A stretch of DNA of 64,000 nt, taken from positions 9,424,001 to 9,488,000 of the forward strand of contig OX637339.1 in NCBI GenBank assembly GCA_951799405.1, in the 5' to 3' direction. Position 1 is the first letter of the stretch, and each line of letters begins with the position of its first letter. The notes under the pieces were generated by a model. The model was not told the origin of the DNA, ran no database searches, and saw only the letters and a program-made list of their open reading frames with translations. The position numbers and the translations under genes are program-made. Source of the stretch: Agapetus fuscipes. Taxonomy: Eukaryota > Arthropoda > Insecta > Trichoptera > Glossosomatidae. Positions 1 to 12,134 of the stretch are shown here, one piece after another.

Positions 1-120
1 ACATCTGTTGAACCAGTTTCAAAGTTATGGTCAATAGACCCAGGCGGGGAACGAACCGGCGTTATTCTATTCCAAATACGCTAGAAAGATTGACCACTTG
101 ACCCCTTGGCCATAACACTG
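1..120. repeat. Dispersed repeat family D fragment
   Basis: CATCTGTTGAACCAG...AAGTTATGGTCAA...GAACCGGCGTTAT...CAAATACGCTAG recurs at 2837-2910 and, in part, 3050-3115. A CTTGGCCATAACA ending suggests a further tRNA-like or LINE-derived repeat. Not classified. Confidence 0.5.
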
Positions 121-729
121 AAGGATGCGTGCATGAAGAGAGTGATGAATGTCGAAGAGATGAAAGAAGTGTGCAAAGACAGAACAAAGTGGAGACACAT
201 CTGCATAGATACTGACCCCTTCTAGCTGAATGGCAACTGGATAAAAGTACAGAAGTACAAAGTTTATTGTACCTTTACAATATTTTTTGTTACAAATATA
301 AACGCTCTTACACATATTGTGTTTAACAAAATAAACTTAAACTGAAATTAACAAAACCTTGCCACTTCTGCCGCCTTTTTGAATAGGGTTACATTTGTGT
401 AAATTGAAAAAATGTACAAAAACTAAATTGCTCAGTAAGGGGTTCTGTTGTATGATTCATACATTTTTTTATTTGTTATTATTGAGACGAGTTAATGCAA
501 TGTTTTACACTTAAAGTACAAATCCGAAATTTCATATCTGTTATGTTTGCCAGTTGATGAAATGGTAAGTTAGGTTATATTGTGCTATAAAAGAGTTATT
601 TTTGTAGTAGGAAATAAAATTCAGTTTTGAATTGGAACTCATGGCATTTACATTCCTTAATCCATAAAATCCCTGATTGGGTGATAAGGCGTTGAGAGTA
701 GAAGAGATGTGGAAATGGGATTTAGTTAC

Positions 730-3700
730 CTGTGGTAGTGGAGTCCTTGTTGTTGGTGAAGTTGGTTTCCTCTCGCCACCACTTGAATATTTGCGCTGTC
801 CTGATGTGCAGCGTGTGCATCAAGTCCAGCAACTGCACAACAAAATAACAATCAACATTCCAAATTCAAAAAGCTTTCATTCAAGATGGAGAATGAGCTC
901 GGAAGGGATGATACATTTCTCGGAAAAAAAATACCACACATCTATAAAGCTAGGGTCTTTAACAACCAATAACAAAATTTTAGTTATTATATTTTACTTA
1001 ATAATAATAAGACAATATTTATAGTGCCGTTTTGTGATAAATTACTGCAAGGGCACATCTCCGAACAAACATGTCTTCAATCCCGACCTAAATGCACTCA
1101 CACTCTCTAAGGCTCTAAGCGCATGGGGTAGGGCTTTCCACAGCACAGGGCCGGCTATGCAAGTATTTTTCTTTATTAGATCATTTTGGAAGAATTAATT
1201 TACTTGACTGTAACTATTTACGATGTAAAAATTTGTTAACTTTTGACAAACGGACCACATCAACATCTACGTCAAACAGGAAGCATTCTAAGCGCATGTC
1301 AGGGCGCCATAATGCCCAGTACTTTGTATTGTTATGCAGCCGGCGTCACTGAGCAACTTGGACCAATATGAGTTGTTGTATTAGTAAAACCTTGTTTTGT
1401 AGAAATATTTTCAAGCACTGCTCTTTGTGTCATACAAACACCGGTGTTATTGAACACATTCAATAATTTTTTCAGTAACTATTTTTTGGTATTGACAAAT
1501 GATAACGCACGGAAAGAAGAAAATTTTATAATAAAATACAACACAACGTCAGTTTGATCGGCTTAAATATGTTCAGTATAACACAGCGTAGCGATAAAGC
1601 TTCCTGTTTGAGGAAGCCTTAAAAGAATGAACATTACCTGTATGCTGATGAGCTGGTATCCATCAGGCACTGCCTCACTGTCGTTGTCCGCGCTGCCCTC
1701 CTGTGCTCTCTCGGTGACCTGTTGTCTCTGGGTGCGGCGCACATGGCTGGCCTGACGCCTCTTCTTCATGTCTTTCCCCGGAAGATGGGACGGAGTGGTC
1801 ACCTTGTCTTCGTTTGCTAAAGCGGAATAGTAGTTGCACATTAACTTTCAATGGACTAAGCAAATTTGAAATGTCGGGAATAAATATGCCGTCTGGCCAG
1901 CTAAAAACAATACAGAGCATCATACTTGCAATAGAATAATTTTAGGTAGTTTCTTTAGGCTGGTTTTAGTGTCGCGCTGACAACACGCTGACCGTCAGCG
2001 CTGACAGCCAAATATATGAACTTGTCACGCTGACAGCTACGCGCCATTCTAAAACGCTTCCTACAAGTTCATATATTTTGAACGGTCAGCGCTGACGGTC
2101 AGCGCGTTGTCAGCGCGTTGTCAGCGCGTTGTCAGCGCGACACTAAAACCAGCCTAAGAGATTAAATTACCCCGTACTGCATTTAGCATTACCACCGACC
2201 GTATGGGCTCACAGTGCTGTAAGCTAGAAAAAAACCCTAATTATCGGGAATCCATTTATTATTTATTAGGGTTAAGGTCACACAGCCAAGGGATATTTTA
2301 AATGTTCAGAGACCTTCAATGAGGCCCACACATGAATAATTGACATAGATGAGATTGTGACGTCATGTGGTCGGGTTGCTAGGAAAAAGATAAACAAATA
2401 TTTTGTTAGTGGTTGTTCCTTAGCTTAGTTGTCCCATTTAAGTGTGACTTCAGCTCGCAGAGAAAAGTTATAAATTGAAATTTGGTCTGACATCATTTCA
2501 AGTTTGGCTACTCTTTAAAGTAACTGAATAAATTCTCAAATTGTTGTATTGTACAAAGAGTTGTGACGTCACAAGGTTGAGTTCTAGAAAAAAGGCTCAC
2601 TAACAATAATCTGCTACTGGTTGCTAAGGACTCTTGTTAGAAAGCTAACAGAGAAAAAGTCCAATTTTGAACATCCATGCAAAAAACGGCAATAACTCTA
2701 CTTTTTTGTCTACTCGTATGATGTATCTCAATCTTTCAGTTTTTTTTTAAATAGATTTGTGAAGGGGTATGCAATTCACGAACCTATTTTGCCTGGCCAG
2801 TTGTCGTTATACTAAAGCAGAAGCTGTATGCATGCAATGGCATCTGTTGAACCAGGGTCGAAGTTATGGTCAAATGAGCCAGACATGATACGAACTAACG
2901 TTATACTTTTTTAGTTGGTTATTTAATAAACAACACCTTTAACTTTATTTAAACACTGTTTTTTATTTCACAAATATAATTATAATTTAAAAAAAAAAAA
3001 AAAAAATTCTACGAACGTTTTCGACTATTCAGTCATCATCAGGTAGGAAAATTAACGTTATACTGTTTCAAATACGCTAGTCGAACATGCGACTTAACCC
3101 CTTCAGCCAGAACACCAACAATAATTGAGTTAAACAGTATAATTGATAATAAGATGTTCTCACTTCCGTGCAGGCTGGCCTCCACAAATGTCCGGATGCA
3201 GTTGATGCAGGCCTCAAAGTTGTAGGGCGTGATGTGCGCCACGTCCCTGACAATGAAGGCCAGGCACTCCCAGCACTTGAGCAGCGCCTGCGGGTCGTGG
3301 GGGCGCAGCGCACAAGCGTGCACCAGAGGGTTCTCCTGGGACAGCCCCCCGACTGCCTCTGCATCCTTGCCAACCTAACGCAACACAAAAACATGTTCCA
3401 CAATCTAAAAAACGTACAAACGACAGCTTAGCGCTCAGCTATGGAGAGCTAAACGTACTGTTATGATTTGACTTTGGGTTCTTTTAATTAAATTGCAATA
3501 TAAATTTATTTCACAAGATCTATTTTTCACAAAATCGTTTACAATATATACTGTTCACTCTTCACAGGTCCTCGCGTTACAATGGTCCAAGAGATTCTGT
3601 CAGTCCCACATAATCTTTGTTCATATTTATAAGTGCGGCATATATGATTCTTGCTCGAGAACATGGTAGATACTTCCATAATGGATTATACTAGAGTTCC

Positions 3701-6700
3701 ACACTATACCAGAGACATCACACACACCAATTAGCGTGCCTGGGCTCACGTCCACACAAACTCATACGTTCGTAATGATTAAAAAACTTAAAAATGACAA
3801 CTTAGCACTCAGGGTTCTGTATAATACCCATGGACAGATAAACGTACTAATGAGTTCATTTTTAAGGAGCTGTGCTTGGATGGCTTGACTCTGGGCATTC
3901 ACTATATGTAGTTGAAAAATTATTTAGTCTTTTGAACATATTATCCGTAGCAATGACGATAGCCAAAAATAACTGGTAGTGGTCAGTAGCCTGGACGGGA
4001 AGAGAGGAAGAGGGAGATTCCTCACACGATGGATTGATTAAGTGAAGACAACAGCAGGCACCTCGGAGGTTGGAGCACTGTAGGCAGCGCAGTAACTGGA
4101 GAACTGGAGAAGAGTAATTACTTCAACAAGGGTCACAACTCAGTAATGAGGATTAAGTCAAAGAAGAAGAAGTATCTCGGCCTCATTTTACACCCAAAGG
4201 GTAGAAATAAATAGGATAAACACATGATTATTTACCAGTATCCATCCCTGAGTAGGAGGAGAGTGTGACAGCTCACTGTCTGAGGTGTAGCCGCGGTCCG
4301 TACTCACAGAGTCATCCTCAGAACTCACGGCACCATCTGACTTCACTGGAAACCAACAAATATTCACCAAGTTAGCTAGATAACTATACTGCATGTATAG
4401 CATTGATTTATTGTATATTTTGCAACGTATTTTTACGTTTTACATTGACTGATGGTAGAGCGCAGGCACGTTGTTTACAGGCTAGCAGTAGAATGCCGGT
4501 AAGGCATTGGCGCATAATAAAAGCTGCCCGCATATGTGTCAAAATTTATGAATGCAGTCTACTGATCACAACGTATTGATCTGATTTTGATCACAAGAGA
4601 TCACAAGAGATCACAAGATGATACTGATCACAAAAGCACGCTGCATATTTTGCCAGCCAATAAACTTTCTCCTATCTACAACACTAGCGCCTTTTAAAGA
4701 CAAACAGAATGGTAACCAATAAAAACTGTCTACTGTACACACATTATATTATTTACACCTTATATTGATGTTACACAATGGATCTTTAGCAATGACCGAT
4801 CTCATGGAGAACTCTAACTGTGTTATTCACACACAGCAAATACATAGCTCAACTGCCACCTAACGTGAATTTTCCATACAAAAAAATGGTGATCCATGGA
4901 TCAGCTACGGATCAAATGTGCTGTAATTAGAGTAGGGATGTAGACAAAATTTCAGTCGTGGGTCGGCATTAAAATAGGATTGTTCCAATTTATTTATTTA
5001 TTTATTTATTTACGGCATAAGCCTTTTACAAAAAGTACATGTTAAGTGAGTTTATACAAAACTGCGAAAAAATAAAATAAAACAATAAAATACAAGAACA
5101 AAAAAAAATATGAAAAACAATAAAAAACAATAAAATACAAAAAAATGTATATATATGAAACATTGCAGTAAAAAACAAAAAAAAATAACCAAGAAAAGAA
5201 AAGAAAAAATAAACCTGTATGTATATAAACAGAAGGTTAGAAACAAAGCAAAAACATATTAAAATTAAAACTGCAAAAACCATCAAATATCATTAATAAA
5301 ATATTTAATAAAATATTTATTAAGTGCCAACTTGTACATATTAATATTATTGCAATGTTGACCGACACTTAGATAGGTATTGCCCAAGCGTTGGATTCGA
5401 TTTATGGAGCAATTATGATAATGCGTGGTCGATGCAACTACAGGGTGGTAGAGATATCTTTGTCTAGTTTGAATTTTTGGTATAAAAAAATTTATCTGGT
5501 CTAACAGAACTGGAGAATCAATTAAAGAGTGGATGATTTTGAAAAGAGTCAATAAATCAATTATATCCCGCCTTTCCGAGAGATCACAAAGGTTCAACAA
5601 AGAGTTTAGAAAAGAGTGATCAAAGGCGGACAAAGGAATATGGAGCTTAAAATTAATTAATTTTAAAAACTTTATATGTATTCTTTCGATGCGATCTATA
5701 TGAACTGAAAAGTAGGGAGTCCATACTGGAGAGCAGTACTCCAAAATGCTGCGCACTAAAGAAGTATACAAGAGTTTGATAGTAAAAATGTTGGTAAAAT
5801 CTCTAGTTACACGAGAAATGAATCCCAACATTTTCATACTCTTTGAACATATCATATTAATGTGCGGAATAAAAGTCAGTTTCCGGTCAAAGATAATACC
5901 CAAGTCAGTAATTTCCGAAACTGTATCGAGTAAAGTGTTATTAATTAAATACGAGAAGGTAACAGGATTAGCAAGACGGTAAAACCTCATTAATTTGCAT
6001 TTTGAGATATTCAGAGGTAACTTATTGATATTACACCAAATTGACAAATGGTTAAGCGAGTCCTGAATCTTTAAACAGTCATGGTCACTATTAACGGTAT
6101 TAAAAATCTTTAAGTAATCAGCAAATAAAAGGACTTCACAATTATTAAAAATTTGAACAATATCATCAACGAATAGGAGAAAAAGTAATGGGCCCAGGTG
6201 AGAACCTTGAGGAACACCACTTAGTGGTTGAAAGATTGACGACTTATAATTATTAATTTTGACGGTCAGGGACCGATCAGTGAGATAACTCTGTATCCAA
6301 GACAACAAGTTACCCATTATACCCAGACCATGTAACTTCGAAAATAGGATTCTATGACATACTTTATCAAAGGCTTTTGAAAAATCTGTGTATATCACAT
6401 CTACTTGCTGGCGTTTAGAAAGAGCCTTTGAAATGTAATTTTCATATATCATCAAATTAGATAGTGTGGATCTATTAGGAATGAAACCATGTTGCTGGGA
6501 TGACAAAGATCTAGTGATTAAAAGACCGATTTTGGAGAGAATTAATTTTTCTAAAAGTTTAGGTATAGCTGATAAAACACTTATTGGACGATAATTAGAG
6601 ACATCGCATTTATTTCCAGATTTAAATATTGGTGAAATATATGCCTGTTTCCAGATAGAAGGAACATAACCTGATGAAATAGAGGCATTGAATATATGAC

Positions 6701-9700
6701 ATAGAGGTAGAACTAAGCTTGAAGCACAATGTTGAAGCATTATTGCAGGAACATTATCCGGACCGGGATTAATAATTGGTTTCAATAAATCAAGTTGAGT
6801 AGTAACATCAGACACGCCGAAGACAATGGTGGATAACTGAAAATTTATATAAGAAGAGAATTCAAATGGGCTACGGTCAGGGTCCTCAACATACACAGAT
6901 TTAAAGAAGGATGCAAACAAATTAGTGATATCCTGAGGGTTGTAAGCTGATTGATTATTATAGTAGACAATATGAGGAATAGTATGAGTATTTTTCCTTA
7001 ATGAGTTGGTGAAAGACCAGAATTTCTTTATGTTACAGTTAATGGATAATTCAATATTTGAAATATAGTTTTTAAAACATAGTTTAGATAAAGATTTACA
7101 ATCTCTTCGGATATTTCTGAAATTTATGTAATCGTCAGGAGAGTTAGATGACTTGTAATTAAGATGCGCATTTTTTTTATTACGGATTAAATTAATTAGA
7201 TCTGAGCTAAACCAACTAGGATAACGAGAAGCATAATCTTGTCGTGTAGAAGAAGGAACATATTTATGAATTACTTCATTGAGAATAACGTAAAATTTGT
7301 TAATGACAGCGTCTATATTGCCGCTACATCTTTCAAGAAATGACCAGTCCGTTTGACTGAAAAATAAATTCATGCTCACATAGTCTGCTTTATAAAAATT
7401 AGGTGTATCATAACGAAAAGGGAGATAAGGTTCAGCACAAGAAGGGAAAGAGATATGTAGAGGAGGGTGGTAGCTGTCTACAGGCACTAGGACTTCCAAA
7501 GATTCATGTACATTAAGGTCTTCAACGGTGGACAATACCAAATCAAGTGTGCGGTTATTTTTATTTTTGATCAAATTATGCTGGAAAAAGTTAAGATAAC
7601 TACAGTGATTGAGTAACACGGTGTCAATGGCTGAAAAGTTGGTACAAAAAGGATGGCATGACGAAGGATCAGTGGTATACCAAATTATATTTGGTAGATT
7701 AAAATCACCAGTAATGATGAAATTCGAACTAGGGAATTTCAACTTGATCTGCTCCACCACAAAAGTAAAATCAGTGAATATATTAATACTGGAATTAGGT
7801 GGGAAATAAACGCAGCCAAATATTGTAGAAAGTGGTCGCGTGTAAATAAGTACAAATATTTGTTCTACCGATTTAGTTATGCAAGGGATCAATTTAGAGT
7901 TAAGTCTTTTTGATACTGCAATCATCACGCCCCCACCACGAGTCTTGTCACTCGTAAAAGTGGATCGGTCTTTACGATAAACATTGTGACCAGAAAAACC
8001 AAGTTCAGCAGAACCGATATTATCACTAAGCCAGGTTTCAGTTAATGAATATACATCAAAATTTAGTAATGCCTGGTTAGTGTAGATGGAGTTTAACTTA
8101 GTTCTCAGACCACGAACATTTTGATAGTAGATTTTTAAATCTAGTTTTTTGAAGTAGTGTTTACAATTTTTGGTATGCCATTAAAAAACCTTAACGCTAT
8201 ATTCCTTTCTCCACGCTCTCTTCTAGTCTCCAACTCAGTCCACAGTGATTTAAGATGTTCTCTTTGCATTTCAGTGAGGTCTTGTTTAATTTTGAGTTCT
8301 TTGGGCAGTTTAAATCGGTTTAAGAAAAATGTTCTTGCATCATCAGCATCATTAAATGTGACCTTTAATGGTCTCAGTTTGTCCTTCCTCTTTATTCCCA
8401 GTCTATGGACCTTTAGAATTTGTAAATCTCTTAGGGCGTCAGTGCTAAGTAGCAACTTAGAGGTTTGGTTCAAGTCCTGGGGTATGAGTTCACGTGACTC
8501 CTTGTTAGGAGCCACCTCTGGAACATTAAAAATTATTACGTTTTTTGCCCGTGTATTCCTATCCGATAATTCGGAAAGCATCTCAGATATATTAGAACCT
8601 TTGTTGGTGACAGTTTCATTCTTTTCCATGCTAATCCTCTCTTTAAGAATCTTGATTTCAGTTTGCTGGCTAGCAATTTTTGCTGTCGCAACACTCATAG
8701 CAGCCATAAATTTGATAGCGATAGGGTTAATCTTTGCAATGTGATCTCTTGTAAATTTACTGTCATCGGTGATTAATTTGGAAAGAGCACTTGCGGCTTT
8801 CTCTACTAATTCAATTATTTCCTGTGCTTCGATCATCTTTCCTATATTACAAGGTATTATTCCTCTGTATCAATCCCTTTTGTCAATTTCAATTTGTGTC
8901 AATTTATTTTCTTTGTCAGTTCAAAACTTTGTAGCAACTCTGTAGTTTCTCTGTTGTCTGTAGTAGTATTTGTATATTATTATTTGCAGCAATTGTTTTG
9001 GTAGGGTATGGCAGTAATTTAATATGTAATATCAGTCAGTAAAAAGAGACTTTAATCACGGAATCTGAAGTAAAAAACAAAAACAAATACTCCTCAATCA
9101 TTAACAAAACTCAACCCTACGATACAAGACACTTTTTTTCACACCAGAGTTATAAAAACAACACAAAAGCAATTAAATGTGACAGAACTATAGAACAGTG
9201 TACTCTCACTTGTTGTTGGAATAATATTATGCTTTTTCCAAAGAGCAGATATTAATTTAATGTAAAAAAGCTATGCTAATATCTAATTATGTATATACCT
9301 TGCGTCAAGGGCGTCGCCAAGGGGGGGCAGGGAGGGGCAGCTGCCCCCCCCTAGAGATTCTAAAAAAGTTGCCAAATATAATACAACCAAAGTCCTAAGT
9401 CTTTGAGTTGATTTGCTTGAAGTTCAAGCCTTGAACAATCATTCCCGTACGTCGAAACTCGTGCTCGTGTAGCTTTAGACATTGGACTCTGTACTGTCAC
9501 AGAATACATATGTATATAGTACTAAGATACTGTTGTTATTACAATCGCTGTAGATGTAAGGCTCGTAGTAAAAGTGAAAAGTTTCATGTGCTGTCGACTT
9601 TACCTACAATTCATACCTACTTTTCTCATTCATAGAGAATGAGAAAAGTATGAATTGTAGTAGGTAAAGTCAACTTGCCCCCCCCCTGCGCCATCGGCTG

Positions 9701-12103
9701 GCGACGCCCTTGCCTAGCGTGTCAAGGCCTTCTGAAGATAAAATTAATATCAGATAAATTTTAATTGAATATATTTTGTTATTTTTAACCTATGACAACA
9801 ACTGTTTGCCTTTGTTAAGGCTTCGCCACTTGTTGAGACTCACCGGACATGTTCTCGTCCTGCTTGAGGTGCCTCGCCCCGGCCCCCGTGGTCTCCAGCA
9901 GGGTGAACACAATGGCCCAGTCACTGCCGCTGTGGATGTTCTGCGCAGACGTCTTCACCAGCTCAAACAAACCGATGGCAATCTGAAATAATACCAACAT
10001 GACAATTTCAGTTTACGCCTGATTGATAACATTGAATAGACTCAAAATACAGAGACAAACTCCTGAAGTCCGTCAAGAGACCAAAACCGGTTATTTCGGC
10101 CACATAATGAGAAATGAGAAGTATTCACTCCTACACCTTCATTAAACAGGGAAAAATTGAGGAAAGATGATCTCTAGGTCGAAGGAGAAAATCTTGGTTG
10201 AAGATCATGAGACAATGGTTTAGCAGAATGATAAGATCCCTCTTTTGTACTGCAATATTGAAGGTGCAGATTGCTATGATGATCGCCAATCTTCACTAAA
10301 GAGGCTCAATAAGAAGAAGAAGAGTCTCCTGTAGACTCCTGAAGGTCTTCTCCTTCGTGAGGAGTTTCCACAATGTTTTGTACTTGTCGTACTCGTCTCC
10401 TACATGATTGTGTTCTAACCTATGGACTGACACACAGGGTAGGGCAGCTCCAGAAGTGTCTTGAGGGACCTCAGCACATCGTTGGCGCGCTTCTCGCTCC
10501 TCATGAGACAGATTGCGTGAGCGCTGCAGGATGGGAACCCTATACATGACTGTGTTCTTACCCGTGTAGCTATGAAGTGATACACAGGATAGGGCAGCTC
10601 CAGAAGTGCCTTGAAGGACCTCAGCACATCGTTGGCGCGCTTCTCGCTCCTTATGAGACAGATTGCGTGAGCGCTGCAGGATGGGAACCCTATACATGAC
10701 TGTGTTCTTACCCGTGTAGCTATGGAGTGATACACAGGATAGGGCAGCTCCAGAAGTGCCTTGAGGGACCTCAGCACATCGCTGGCGCACTCCTCGCTCC
10801 TCATGAGGCAGATTGCGTGAGCGCTGCAGGATGGGAACCCTATACATGACTGTGTTCTTACTCGTGTAGCTATGGAGTGATACACAGGATAGGGCAGCTC
10901 CAGAAGTGCCTTGAGGGACCTCAGCACATCGCTGGCGCACTCCTCGCTCCTCATGAGGCAGATGGCGAGGCGCAGCAGGGCGGTGCAGGAGCGCTGCAGG
11001 CTGGGGGAGGGGGGCGAGCACGAGGCCGACCACTTCATCAGTCCACACACGTGCGACTCTGTGGCGTGCCAGATGCTGGAGACACGGTCCCTGCAACCGC
11101 AAAACAATATTCAATATTGTAAGTGAGTTTTGTTTATAAATGGCTTGCTTAGTAAGGAATGCAGATAGAAATATCTTGCCGGCTTAAAAATGAGCAACTA
11201 ACTTTGAAATGACACTAAGCATGTAATTCATGCCGCGTCATCCCCGAAGGGGTCGCATGTAGCCGAAACCAACCACTTTCAGCTGAAGTGGGGGTTTCCC
11301 AGTTCCCAGAAGGCTGGTTCTTATTCATTGACTTTTTACAAGCTTGGTCGTCGCTACAAAGCGTCAATTCTGAAGCAAGACCCTATTTTAAGCATTTGGG
11401 GAATCTGCATATGTAAGCTCAAATTTACACATGTCTGCTTGTGGCCTTGCAATTTATATGAATCTGACGTGCAAATATATCCTTGCAACCTAGATTACAG
11501 ATAGACATTCTATGGGCCCGTGCACCTACCTGTTTTGTATGACAACTTTGATGAGCAGTTCCAGGAAGAATATGGTGGGGTCTTCCCTGACAGCAGCTCC
11601 CAGCGGTTTCTGGGCCTCGTGAACTTTGCCAGCCACTATCAGGTACTTGATCAGCTCCTGAAACAAACAATAATTACTTAATCAGTCTGGACTGGAACCT
11701 ACAGAGGGAGAAAAAGAGAATTGCATGCATTGAGAAGAGAGATAAATGTCGAGGAGATGAAAGAAGTGTGCAAGGACAGAACAAAGTGGGACATCTGCGG
11801 AGGTACTGACCACCTCTAGCAGAATGAGAAGCTGTGCAAGTGCAACTCATTCTTGGATTAGGTGCACCTAATCCTCAGCTCTCATTTATACTCAATACAA
11901 ACTAGCAACTGTATTTAAACCAATATGATTTTTGAACAACCAGAATGCAATAAATCCAGATTAATTAATTCAAGATCAACCAAACCATTTTAACTTAATA
12001 GTAATGAGGTCTGCACATGAATTGGCATAGACAATATTTTTACAGCAAGTTTGCCGGGTTGACAGGGGAAAGGTAAACAATTATTTTTTTATATTTTTTA
12101 GTG

Positions 12104-12134
<31 letters not shown>

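Larger units (their letters stand above)
4989..8990 (-). mobile_element. Nearly complete two-ORF non-LTR retrotransposon (CR1/Jockey-superfamily type)
   Basis: Lies in the GBF1 intron between exons 18 and 19, in the same orientation as the gene. Order: 5' region, ORF1 (8836-8141), overlapping endonuclease/reverse transcriptase ORF2 (8180-5283), an A-rich 3' region, and a 3' tail of repeated AAAT (about 4989-5012). The simple microsatellite tail and the two-ORF plan fit the CR1/Jockey superfamily. Long open frames with few breaks mean a young insertion. I could not define target-site duplications. The 5' boundary near 8990 is approximate. The RT catalytic motif is mutated, so this copy should not mobilise itself. 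Confidence 0.88.

Noticed and set aside
5026..5286. Phe/Ile-rich minus-strand frame
   Set aside because: Low-complexity A/T run in the LINE 3' region.
8157..8744. Plus-strand 195-codon frame
   Set aside because: Antisense shadow of LINE ORF1; hydrophobic only because of codon mirror effects.
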